A DNA stretch of 64,000 nucleotides, taken from NCBI GenBank assembly GCA_036852015.1, contig JAANDG010000716.1, positions 1-64,000 of the forward strand. Reading direction: 5' to 3'. The position numbers were made by a program, and so were the translations under genes. The stretch's first letter is position 1. Every line of letters begins with the position of its first letter. Below the pieces are notes generated by a model. The model saw only the letters and a program-made list of their open reading frames with translations. It was not told the origin of the DNA and searched no databases. Positions 45,816 through 58,000 of the stretch are shown in pieces. Origin of the DNA: Pelodera strongyloides (taxonomy: Eukaryota; Nematoda; Chromadorea; Rhabditida; Rhabditidae).

Positions 45816-48800
45816 AAACCCCTTGCAAGATTTTTCGCTAAATGATCTCAAACACAATGTTCCCTTGAAAACCTGTGGCAAGATGTATTCAGCTAAATGA
45901 TATCAACACAATGTTTCAGAAAAAACCCTGTGGCAGATGTTTCAGTTTAAAATGATCTCAACACACTTTTCAACTGGAAACCCCGAAAGATATATGTCAG
46001 TTAAACTATCTCAACAAACTGTTTTCAACTGGGAAAACCCTGTGGCAAGATGTTTCAGTTTAAACTATCTCAACACACTGTTTTCAACTGGAAAACCCTG
46101 TGGCAAGATGTGTTTCAGCTTAAACTGATCTCAACACACTGTTTTCCACTTGAAAACCCTGTGGCAAGATGTGTTTCAGCTGAAACTGATCTCAACACAC
46201 TGTTTTCAACTGGAAAACCCTGTGGCAAGATGTGTTTCAGCTTAAACTGATCTCAACACACTGTTTTCAACTGAAAACCCTGTGGCAAGATGTGTTTCAG
46301 CTTAAACTGATCTCAACACACTGTTTTCAACTGGAAAACCCTGTGGCAAGATGTGTTTCAGCTTAAACTGATCTCAACACACTGTTTTCAACTGGAAAAC
46401 CCTGTGGCAAGATGTGTTTCAGCTTAAACTGATCTCAACACACTGTTTTCAACTGGAAAACCCTGTGGCAAGATGTATTTCAGTTTAAACTGATCTCAAC
46501 ACACTGTTTTCAACTGGAAAACCCTGTGGCAAGATGTGTTTCAGCTTAAACTGATCTCAACACACTGTTTTCAACTGGAAAACCCTGTGGCAAGATGTGT
46601 TTCAGCTTAAACTGATCTCAACACACTGTTTTCAACTGGAAAACCCTGTGGCAAGATGTGTTTCAGCTTAAACTGATCTCAACACACTGTTTTCAACTGG
46701 AAAACCCTGTGGCAAGATGTGTTTCAGCTGAAACTGATCTCAACACACTGTTTTCAACTGGAAAACCCTGTGGCAAGATGTATTTCAGCTTAAACTGATC
46801 TCAACACACTGTTTTCAACTGGAAAACCCTGTGGCAAGATGTGTTTCAGCTTAAACTGATCTCAACAACTGTTTAATGAAACTGAAAACTGATCTACACA
46901 CTGTTTTCAACTGGAAAACCCTGTGGCAAGATGTGTTATTTCAAACACACGTTAAACGAAACCCTGTGGCAAGATGGTTTTCTGAAACTGATCTCAACAC
47001 ACTGTTTTCAACTGGAAAACCCTGTGGCAAGATGTATTTCAGTTCAAACTGATCTCAACACACTGTTTTCAACTGGAAAACCCTGTGGCAAGATGTATTT
47101 CAGTTAAACTGATCTCAACACACTGTTTTCAACTGGAAAACCCTGTGGCAAGATTCAAAAACTGATCTCAACACACTGTTTTCAACTGGAAAACCCTGTG
47201 GCAAGATGTATTTCAGTTCAAACTGATCTCAACACACTGTTTTCAACTGGAAAACCCTGTGGCAAGATGTATTTCAGTTTAAACTGATCTCAACACACTG
47301 TTTTCAACTGGAAAACCCTGTGGCAAGATGTATTTCAGCTTGAAACTGATCTCAACACACGTTTTCAACTGAAAACCCTGTGGCAAGATGTGTTTCAGTT
47401 TAAACTGATCTCAACACACTGTTTTCAACTGGAAAACCCTGTGGCAAGATGTGTTTCAGCTTAAACTGATCTCAACACACTGTTTTCAACTGGAAAACCC
47501 TGTGGCAAGATGTGTTTCGCTGAAACTGATCTCAACACACTGTTTCAACGGAAAACCCTGTGGCAAGATGTGCAGTCTGATTCAGTTTTCGGGAAAACCC
47601 TGTGCAAGATGTGTTTCAGCAAATGATCTCACACACTGTTTTCAACTGGAAAACCCTGTGGTGGCATGATGTTTCAGCTTAAAAGATCTCAACACACTGT
47701 GGAAAACTGGAAAAACCCTTTGATTCAACATGTGGGAAATGTGGCAACGGATCTGACACACTGTTTTCACTGGAAAACCTGTGGCAAGATGTGTTTCAGC
47801 TTGAACTGATCTCAACACACTGTTTTCACCTGAAAACCCGTGGCAAGATGTTTCACTTAAACTGATCTCAACCACTGTTTTCCTGGAAAAAACCCTGTGC
47901 AAATGTGTTTAAGCTTAAATGAAACTTCAACAATGTTTTCAACTGGAAACCCTGTGGCAAGATGTGTTCAGTTGAAACTGATCTCACACACTGTTTTCCC
48001 TGGTATGTGGCAAGATGTGTTTCAGCTAATGATCTCAACACACTGTTTTCCCAAAAAAACCCTGTGGCAAGATGTGTTTCAGCTTAAACTGATCTCAACA
48101 CACGTTTTCAACTGGAAAACCCTGTGCAAAGATTGTTCAGCTTAGCTGATTCACCACTGTTTTCATCTGGGAAACCTGTGGCAAGATGTGTTTCAGCTGA
48201 AACTGATCTCAACACACTGTTTTCAACTGGAAAACCCTGTGGCAAGAGTGTGAGCTTCAAACTGATTCAACACACTGTTTCAACTGGAAAACCTGTGGCA
48301 AGATGTGTTTCAGTGTTTCAGCTGAAAAAAAGTGTAGTCAACACAGTGTTCACCTGGAAACCCTGTGGCAAGATGTTTTTTCACTAAACTGATCTCACAC
48401 ACTGTTTTCAACTGGAAAACCCTGTGGCAAGATGTGTTCAGCTGAAACTGAATCTTGCAACCGGTGGCAAGATGTGTTCACAATCAACACACTGTTTCAA
48501 CTGGAAAACCCAGTGGCAAGAGTGTTTCAGCTTAAACTGATCTCAACACACTGTTTTCAACTGGAAAACCCTGTGTGCAAGATTTCAATGGTTCAAAAAT
48601 GATCTCAACACACTGTTTTCAACTGGAAAACCCTGTGGCAAGATGTGTTTCAGCTGAAACTGATCTCAACACACTGTTTTCAACTGGAAAACCCTGTGGC
48701 AAGATGTGTTTCAGCTTAAACTGATCTCAACACACTGTTTTCAACTGGAAAACCCTGTGGCAAGATGTGTTTCAGCTGAAACTGATCTCAACACACTGTT

Positions 48801-51800
48801 TTCAACTGGAAAACCCCTGTGGCAAGATGTGTTTCAGCTGAAACTGATCTCAACACACTGTTTTCAACTGGAAAACCCTGTGGCAAGATGTGTTTCAGCT
48901 GAAACTGATCTCAACACACTGTTTTGGAAAACCCTGTGGCAAGATGTGTTTCAGCTGAAACTGATCTCAACACGTTTTTCAACTGGAAACCCTGTGGGCA
49001 AGATGTGTTTCAGCTTAAACTGAAACTAACACACTGTTTTTCAAAAACCCTGTGGCAAGATGGGTTTTTAAACTGATCTCACACACGTTTTTCAACTGAA
49101 AACCTGTGTTGAAACTTTTTTTTCTTAATTTTTTTTAAAAAACACACTGTTTTCAACGGGAAAACCCTGTGGCAAAGAGGTGTTCAGCTGAAACTGATCT
49201 CAACACATGTTTTCAACTGGAAAACCTGTGCAAGATGTGTTTAAGCTGAAACTGATCTCAACACACTGTTTTCAAGTGGAAAAACCCTGTGGCAAGATGT
49301 GTTTCAGCTGAAACTGATCTCAACACACTGTTTTCAACTGGAAAACCCTGTGGCAAGATGTGTTTCAGCTGAAACTGATCTCAACACACTGTTTTCAACT
49401 GGAAAACCCTGTGGCAAGATGTGTTTCAGCTTAAACTGATCTCAACACACTGTTTTCAACTGGAAAACCCTGTGGCAAGATGTGTTTCAGCTTAAACTGA
49501 TCTCAACACACTGTTTTCAACTGGAAAACCTGTGCAAGATGTGTTTAGCTTAAACTGATCTCAACACACTTTTCAACTGGAAAACCCTGTGGCAAGATGT
49601 GTTTCAGCTTAAACTGATCTCAACACACTGTTTTCAACTGGAAAACCCTGTGGCAAGATGTGTTTCAGCTAAGCTGATCTCAACACACTGTTTTCAACTG
49701 GAAAACCCTGTGGCAAGATGTGTTTCAGCTGAAACTGATCTCAACACACTGTTTTCAACTGGAAAACCCTGTGGCAAGATGTGTTTCAGCTGAAACTGAT
49801 CTGAACACACTGTTTCCAACTGGAAAACCCTGTGGCAAGAGGTTTTCAGCTTGAAACTGATCTCAAACACTGTTTTCACCTGAAAACCCTGTGGCAAGAT
49901 GTATTTCAGCTTTCAAACTGATCTTGCAACACACTGTTTTCAACTGGAAAACCCTGTGGCAAGATGTGTTTCAGCTTAAACTGATCTCAACACACTGTTT
50001 TCAACTGGAAAACCCTGTGGCAAGATGTATTTCAGCTTAAACTGATCTCAACACACTGTTTTCAACTGGAAAACCCTGTGGCAAGATGTGTTTTCAGCTG
50101 AAACTGATCTCAACACTGTTTTCAACTGGAAAAACCCTGTGGCAAGATGGGTTTCAGCTGAAAACTGATCCAACACACTGTTTTTCAACTGGAAAACCCT
50201 GTGGCAAGATGTGTTTCAGCTGAAACTGATCTTGCACACACGTGTTTTCAATGAAAACCCTGTGGCAAGATGTATGTTTCAGCTGAAACTGATCTCAACA
50301 CACGTTTTCAACTGGAAAACCCCTGGAAGATGGTTTCAGCTAAATGATCTCAACACACTGTTGAAAATGTGGCAGCTGATGTTCAAAAATGACCACACTG
50401 TTTTCAAATGGAAACCCTGTGGCAAGATGTGTTTCAGCTCAAACTGATCTCACCACTGTTTTCAACTGGAAAAACCCGTGGCAAGAGTTGTTTCAGCTGA
50501 AACTGATCTCACACGGTTTTCATGAAAAACCCTGTGGCAAGATGTGTTTCAGCTGAAACTGATCTCAACACACTGTTTTCAACTGGAAAACCCTGTGGCA
50601 AGATGTGTTTCAGCTTAAACTGATCTCAACACACTGTTTTCAACTGGAAAACCCTGTGGCAAGATGTGTTTCAGCTTAAACTGATCTCAACACACTGTTT
50701 TCAACTGTTGAAAACCCTGTGGCAAGATGTGTTTCAGCTTAAACTGATCTCAACACACTGTTTTCAACTGGAAAACCCTGTGGCAAGATGTGTTTCAGCT
50801 TAAACTGATCTCAACACACTGTTTTCAACTGGAAAACCCTGTGGCAAGATGTGTTTCAGCTTAAACTGATCTCAACACACTGTTTTCAACTGGAAAACCC
50901 TGTGGCAAGATGTGATTCAGCTTAAACTGATCTCAACACACTGTTTTCAACTGGAAAACCCTGTGGCAAGATGGTGTATCAGCTGAACTGATCTCAACAC
51001 ACTGTTTTCAACTGGAAAACCCTGTGGCAAGATGTGTTCAGCTGAAACTGATCTAACTCACTGTTTTCAACTGGAAAAACCCTGTGGCAAGATGTGTTTC
51101 AGCTGAAAACTGATCTCAACACACTGTTTTCAATGAAAACCTGTGGCAAGATGTGTTTCAGCTGAAATGATCTCAACACACTGTTTCACTCTGGAAACTG
51201 TTTTCAACTGGAAAACCTGTGGCAAGATGGGTTTCAGCTAAACTGATCTCAACACACTGTTTTCAACTGGAAAAACCCTGTGGATGTGTTTCAGCTTAAA
51301 ACTGATTCAACACACTGTTTCAACTGGAAAACCCTGTGGCAAGATGTGTTTCAGCTGAAAATGATCTCAACACACTGTTTTCACTGAAAAACCCTGTGGC
51401 AAGATGTTTTCAGCTTAAACTGATCTCAACACACTGTTTTCAACTGGAAAACCCTGTGGCAAGATGTGTTTCAGCTTAAAAATGATCTCAACACACTGTT
51501 TTCAACTGGAAAACCCTGTGCAAGATGTGTTTCAGATGACACGTTTTCAACTGGAAAAACCCTGTGGCAAGATTGTAAACTGATTCAAACACATGTTTCA
51601 CCTGAAAACCCGGTGGCAAGATGTATTTCAGCTTAAACTGATCAACACACTGTTTTCAACTGAAAACCGGTGGCAAGATGTGTTTCAGCTTAAACTGATC
51701 TCAACACACTGTTTTCAACTGGAAAAAACCCTGTGGTGGCAAGATGTGTTTCAGCTGAAACTGATCTCAAACACTGTTTCAACTGGAAAACCCTGTGGCA

Positions 51801-53470
51801 AGATGTTTTTTCAGTTGAAATGATTTCCACACTGTTTTCAACTGGAAACCTGTGGCAAGATGTGTTTCAGTGAAACTGATCTCAACACAGTTTCAACTGG
51901 AAACCCATGCAAGATGTGTTTCAGCTTTAAAAACTGATCTCAACACACTGTTTTCAACTGGAAAAACCCTTGGCAAGGGCAGATGGTTTCAGTTGAAACT
52001 GATCTCAACACAATGTTTTCAACTGGAAAACCCTGTGGCAAGATGGTTTTCAGCTGAAACTGTCCAACACACTGTTTTCAACTGGAAAACCCTGTGGCAA
52101 GATGTGTTTCAGTTTTCAACTGAACTGATCTCAACACACTGTTTTCAACTGGAAAACCCTGTGGCAAGATGTGTTCAGCTTAAATGATCTCAAAACACAT
52201 GTTTTAACTGGGAAAACCCTGTGGCAGATGAAATTTCAGTTTAAGCTTATCTCAACACACTGTTTTCAACTGGAAAAAACCCTGTGGCAAGATGTGTTCA
52301 GTTGAAACTGATCTCAACACACAACTGTTTTTCAAACTGGGACAAAAACTGATCCCTGTGGAAGATTGTGCAACCGTTTTCAAGAACGTGCAGCGGTAAA
52401 CTGAACACACTGGTTTCAACGTCAAAACTGATCTCAACCACTGTTTTCAACTGGAAAACGTGCAAGATGTTTCAGTTAAACTGATCTCAACACACTGTTT
52501 CAAACTGGAAAACCAACTTGTGTGCAAGATGGTGCTTACTGATCTCAACACACGTGTTCAACTGGAAAACCTGTGGCAAGATTTTTCAGCTTAACTGATC
52601 TTCAAACACACTGTTTTCAACGGAAAACCCTGTGGAAAGATGTGTTTCAGCTTAAATGATCTCAACACACTGTTTTCAACTGGAAAACCCTGTGGCAAAA
52701 AGTGGCAATGAAAAACTTGTGGAAACTGATCTGCCAACAATGTTTTCAACTGGAAACCCTGTGGCAAGATGTGTTTCAGCTTAAAAAGATCTCAACACAC
52801 TGTTTTCAATGGAAAACCATGTGGCAAGATGTGTTTCAGCTGAAAACTGATTCAACACACTGTTTCACTGGAAAAACCCTGTGGCAAGATGGTTTAGCTG
52901 AAAAACTGATATCAACACACTGTTTTCAACTGGAAAACCCTGTGGCAAATGTTTTCGCGGAAACTGATTGAACACACTGTTTTTCAACTGGAAACCTGTG
53001 GCAAGATGTGTTTCAGCTGAAAACTGATCTCAACACACTGTTTTCACCTGGAAAACCCTGTGGCAAGATGTATTTCAGCTTAAACTGATCTCAACACACT
53101 GTTTTCAACTGGAATGCAACACACTGTTGAAACCTGTGGAAAACTGTGGCAAGATGGTATTTCAGTTTAAACTGATCTCAACACACTGTTTTCAACTGGA
53201 AAACCCTGTTTCAGCTGAAACTGATCTCAACACACTGTTTTCCTGTTGAAACCCCTGTGGCAAGATGTGTTTCAGCTTAAACTGATCTCAACAAACACTG
53301 TTTTTTTGGAACACCCTATGACAAGATCTATTTTGGTTTAAATTGATCTCAGCACACTGTTTTCCAGCTGGAACACCCTATGACAAGATCTATTTTGGTT
53401 TAAATTGATCTCAACACACTGTTTTCCAGTTGGAAAACCCTGTGGCAAGCTGTATTCAGTTTAAACTGAA
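45816..53470. repeat. 61-bp satellite array (~120 units)
   Basis: Head-to-tail units of 61 bases; successive CTGTTTTCAACTGGAAAACC starts at 46321, 46382 and onward differ by exactly 61. Each unit holds two dyads: GTTTTCAACTGGAAAAC (six-base arms) and TTTCAGCTGAAA (perfect in about half of units, TTTCAGCTTAAA in others). They are joined by CCTGTGGCAAGATGTG and CTGATCTCAACACA. Near-perfect blocks (46.2-46.85, 48.6-48.95, 49.3-49.8, 50.5-50.95 kb) alternate with blocks full of short indels. Count estimated from length over period. Because 61 is not a multiple of three, translation cycles through three frames every 183 bases, producing repetitive pseudo-proteins. Confidence 0.97.
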
Positions 53471-53942
53471 CGTCAACAGGCTGTTTTCAACTAGAAAACA
53501 CTGTGGCAAGACCGGCCAGTTTTTGAAGCGCATCGCGGACACTTGCATTCTTATGCAGCTTACGCAAACGCACTTTTTCTCATTTCTCTTTGCTTTTGTC
53601 TTGGAGTATTGGTCGATTTATGGTTTTTCAATCGAATTGTATCTTGCCACTTTAAACCAAAATGTATCTAGTCCAAGAATCGCGTTGCCTCGCTCATTTC
53701 ACGTATCTTTGGGAAAGGCTCGTTATCTTTGCAGTTTGTAGTGTAGTGTGATCTTTTACACTACCCTACCCAGCAAACACAAACAGACGGATGTTTTGTT
53801 TCTAGCACTCTCTTTTACTCTACATGGAATTTTTAACATTGTCAACAGAATGAAAAATACTACTCATTAGATCATTAATGCTGTCAATAATATACGATTC
53901 CAAAGTTTCCAGCTCGGGTGAGGGTTAATGTTTGATGTGTAA

Positions 53943-54165
53943 TTAGGGCGCATTCGAGTTGGGCAAAATGCGAAATAATCAGTTCGAGTTCACTGTTAGC
54001 CAGTGTTAGCGCGCTGCGAAATATCACTCTCATGTGAGAGACGCAGAGCCTTGAAAATATTTTTTTCCTGGGCCCTCTTATTTGTCAATACTCTCTCACC
54101 CTATCAACTCGAACAGAATATTTCGCGAAATTTATGCATTTTGCCCAACTCGAATGCGCCCTTAA
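53943..54165. mobile_element. TIR element (TTAGGGCGCATTCGAG ends)
   Basis: Left end TTAGGGCGCATTCGAGTTGG then GCAAAATGC; the right end is the complement, GCATTTTGCCCAACTCGAAT then GCGCCCTTAA. Inner parts pair partly (ACTCTCATGTGAGAG, AGTTCGAGTT / AACTCGAAC). About 220 bases, non-coding. Confidence 0.88.
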
Positions 54166-54837
54166 CATCAGCTTGTTTTGTCACGCAACGCAATCAAGTG
54201 TATTGATCTGTTTGTTATTGCCAGTTGTTGTGGACAGCCAGTTGCAGTTCCTCTCTTTGCTTTACTTCCAGAATGTCTACCCTCTTTTAAATCCTCTGTG
54301 ATACGAAACGGGTTGCCAGCTCAATTTCTCTCTTATTACATCAGTGTATAGATTTTTGTTTTACTATTTTTCATATTGCTGTTCTTATTCATGTAATAAT
54401 ACATTCGTCTCAAAAGAAGGAACTAATTGTTAACCATATAATTGTACTGTAAGGCCACCGAAGAACACTTGTTTAGAGTACCAAGCGTTATTTTTGTGCG
54501 TTACAACAAGTCTTTGGATTTTTTCTTGCAGATTTCCCAGTGCGGCGGCGCTATTGATTAACATTTTACCATTTCACAAATGACATTTGTTTTCCCAAAA
54601 ATTTGCCATAAGATAACAATGTTCGCTGTCAACTAATAACCGGTTGTTTATGTGTGTGATTCCCCTCAAGGTTGTTTGTTGAACATGCCCGATATAACGC
54701 TCTGTTCTGTTTTCTTCCAAGCTCTTATTACAAGTTCTAGGTACTGAAGTTTACTTTACCACTAATTTTTACTCAGTATGTTATTCAATTCTTTTTATGT
54801 TCTGATTCTCTGCTTGCAAGCTGGGACTTACTTGAAA

Positions 54838-55007
54838 TTAAAGCGAAATGTTAGCCCTTTGGAAAATTTGCATATGATAAGCAAATCCTATGTATCCTAT
54901 GCTAATTTTGTACGATCGTCCACGGCAATCGTACAAAATTAGCATAGGATACATAGGATTTGGTTATCATATGCATATTTTCCAAAGGGGCTAGCATTTC
55001 GCTTTAA
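54838..55007. mobile_element. Hairpin MITE, family A, upstream of DGAT1
   Basis: Same ~170-base palindrome as 9793-9963 with TTAA at both ends. It ends ~77 bases before the DGAT1 acceptor, so it lies in the promoter or outron. Confidence 0.92.
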
Positions 55008-55088
55008 GTTTAAATTCTCTTTCGCGAATGTTATGTTGTAATCGTTTCCCTTTGGTTTTATTCACTAAAATGTAAAAGTTTCAGGTCG

Positions 55089-58000
55089 ATGGGGGATCGG
55101 ATAGAAACGTTGATATTAGATGGGATGGTGGGAGAAGATGAGCCGGTTTTAAGGAAACGAAGATCTTCCCAGCATTCTGAAGTTAGTATATCCTTGTTTT
55201 GGGTAACTTGTTTGTAAGCTAAAGCGAAATACCGGCCTGTTTTTGGAACGCATCGTGAACAGCTGCGTTCTTCTGTAGTTATGCTAAGTTACTCGAATTT
55301 AGCTCGAATTTTTATTTTTATTTATGATCATTTGCATATGCTGCATAAGAATGCCGATGTATTCGATGTGTTTCAAAAAAACGACCGGTATTTCGCTCTA
55401 AACTTGCTTTGGCGCATTTATTTCCACATTATGTTCATTATTGTGTTCGATCATGAATATTTGGGTTGGACAAACAAATTGTCGTTCAAAAAATCAAAAT
55501 CTTTGGCTGTAATTTTTTTTTAATTGAAAACGTTCTTTTTGTACAACGGTCGTCGTGGCGTTTGGCAGTACATCTTCGTGGCACGTTTACCGCTGTGACT
55601 TGGGAAGTTAATCAAATATATTTTAGGTCTCGCACGCAAGCACTACGTCCAGTAGCGAGTCTCCGCCAAGCCGTAAGACGAGTTTTGCAGCCAGAAGTCG
55701 TGAAATTGCTAGCAAGGGGTGAGAGTTTACCCAAAACCTTTTCGCTGTCTTTTGGTCGCCTTTTGAATTCAAATTTCACGTTCAGTAGTTCAGTTGCCTT
55801 TTGATTTTGAACGTTGTTATAAATAAGGTGCCTTGCCTTACGGTAAGGTAGGCTATTATTTTTAAACAATAATGTGCATGATTATGTGTTTAGTCCGCTT
55901 GCTCGCGTGGTGCACCGCGCACAGGATTCACTGTTTTCTTCTTCGTCGGGATGGACAAACTACAGGGGCTTTTTCAACCTCGCAATGCTTCTTTTGGTTA
56001 GTACAGTACATTGTCGGATTGTGTGTATTGTACAGTACTGTATTAAAAGAAACAATATTTTCGAGAGTTAGTGAGTTAGTGAACAAAAGCATCGCATTTC
56101 ATTTATGTATAAAAAATAAAAATAGGGGCTTCACCTTTCTTATCATGCCGTGAAAACAGCGGTGAAACATAAATACTTTGTTTGTGCTCGATTGCAGTGG
56201 GGCGTTAACCACTTGCAACTTGCAATACACTTGAATACTTTCTTGAAAATAAAAAACAGTCTCAGGACTAGAATTCTATTTGGAGCTTTCTGTATTGGGA
56301 GGAAAGGAAAATGTATTTGCCCCATTTATCTATTTAGATTGTATCGAATGGACGAGTTGCACTAGAAAATTTGATCAAATACGGTGTGCTGATCACTCCG
56401 ATCTATTGGGTGAGTTCTGAATTCATTCGGTTTAACGTAATTCTGTGCGTGATGGACTGATGGAGGATATGTTAAAGAGCATTGAAATCTCCATTCTTCT
56501 TTTGTTATTTAAGTAGCGTGCATTTAGGATGAAAGTGCGAAAATGGTACATTGGCGCCAGATTGGTGAGCCGTAATGTGTGCAATTTACTTAGCTTCCAC
56601 CAGATTTTCTTTGAAACTTTTATTTTTGTGTTTTAGGTGCAATTCTTTATGCATGACCTTACTCTCTACAATTGGCCCAATCTATTCTTATGTATTGGCT
56701 CGAACGTCACTATTCTCATCGTCTTCCTAACGGAAAAGATATTACGTAAGTTAGCTTTCTGTTTCGATTGGATGCACTTGCGGAATGGCGATGATCATAT
56801 CCGGGAGCTATTCCAATATGTAAAGCGAAACACTGTTTTTAAAAACGTTGGGAGACTGTTCAAGTTTTGCTAAGCAGGCCACGCACGCCTAGCCTATTGA
56901 TATAGTATCATTGGGATGTCTGGACCTTTTTGGCTTGCTTCGTGTGGAGCCTTAGGCCTTAGGAGTATTTCTAGTCAACATGTACCTTTTTTTGAGGATA
57001 AGAATAATTATTATATATAAATTAGTTCACACATAAAGACGAATGAAACTGAAAATTATATAGATATTTTTCCTTGTGTTGCAGAGAAGGGTTGGTTCGG
57101 AAATCGTTCGGCCGCCGTCTGGTATACGTTTATCATCGGAGCTCATCTTATTGCCCCGGCCGCGGTGATTCTCATGATCAAGGTATGGCGATTCATTAGT
57201 TTTAAATGCTGTTCTTGAAGTACCCTTTCCGAACATTGTAATTCAGCTTTTTAAAAGTATTCATTGAAGCATCTTAGGTATGACCCTGTAGGTATCGTAT
57301 CTTTAACCTAGCAGTGGAAATACCTAGCACTTGGAACTGACCAAAAGGGGGTAAGATGTAGTTTCGTTTCCTCACGCGGTAGAAATTTCAGAATAAGGAT
57401 TTCCGAACACGGTAGATTCAGCGTATGGTATTTTTAAGAGTGTTGCTGAACTCTTAATAAAGAATAAAGACCTACTTCACGTTAAGGGCAACCCATTGTA
57501 TTCATCATTTTGTCTGTCTATCTACGTGATCGAAGCCCTCAAGATGGTGTCTTATATCCATGTGAATTATTGGTGTCGAAGTGCCAAAGTGGACGAAGAA
57601 TCGAGCAAGGTTTGCTTTTGTTCATTACTTTCATTAAATGTAAGCTCTAGTTACGGTGTCCCATATTCCCATTCTTGATGACCCTCAGATCCTCACTATG
57701 CCTTACTCCTACCTACTATTTAAAATGTCTATATTTCCATTTGAAAATTCTCAGTAACAGTTTCGAAGTGCATTTGCGGAGGTCAAGATATACCAAATTT
57801 TTGTGTACCCTTCCTCCAGATTAGAGTGCATTGCTTAGTGAGAGACGCGAGATTGTCAGTGTAAGACAAAATTAAAGAGTGTGGAAAGGCAGTGAGTTAA
57901 ATACCCCAGGGGTACAATAACCATCTGCGCTGCGGGAGGAAGGGGGGTTCCCCCGGCTGGAGGAAGGGGTGGAACCCATTTTTGCGCGTGTTTCTTGATC

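Larger units (their letters stand above)
53471..55088. other. Region between satellite and DGAT1
   Basis: Contains half of a family B MITE at ~53511-53600, a TIR element at 53943-54165 and a family A hairpin at 54838-55007. Otherwise AT-rich. An acceptor TTTTCTTGCAG at ~54532 is followed by a short frame (ISQCGGAID, stop) that would be phase-compatible with the subunit d gene, but it is too short and too unlike the family to be called its last exon. Confidence 0.5.

Noticed and set aside
45937..52971. Repetitive proteins (FQLKLISTHCFQLENPVARCVSAE...) across the satellite
   Set aside because: The 61-bp period without frequent stops yields them in rotating frames; frequent indels break every frame.
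45816..53470. CRISPR-like array
   Set aside because: Units are direct head-to-tail repeats of 61 bases without unique spacers, and the host is eukaryotic.
54532..54562. Last exon of ATP synthase subunit d
   Set aside because: Phase-compatible with an acceptor, but only nine residues before a stop and no resemblance to the expected C-terminus.
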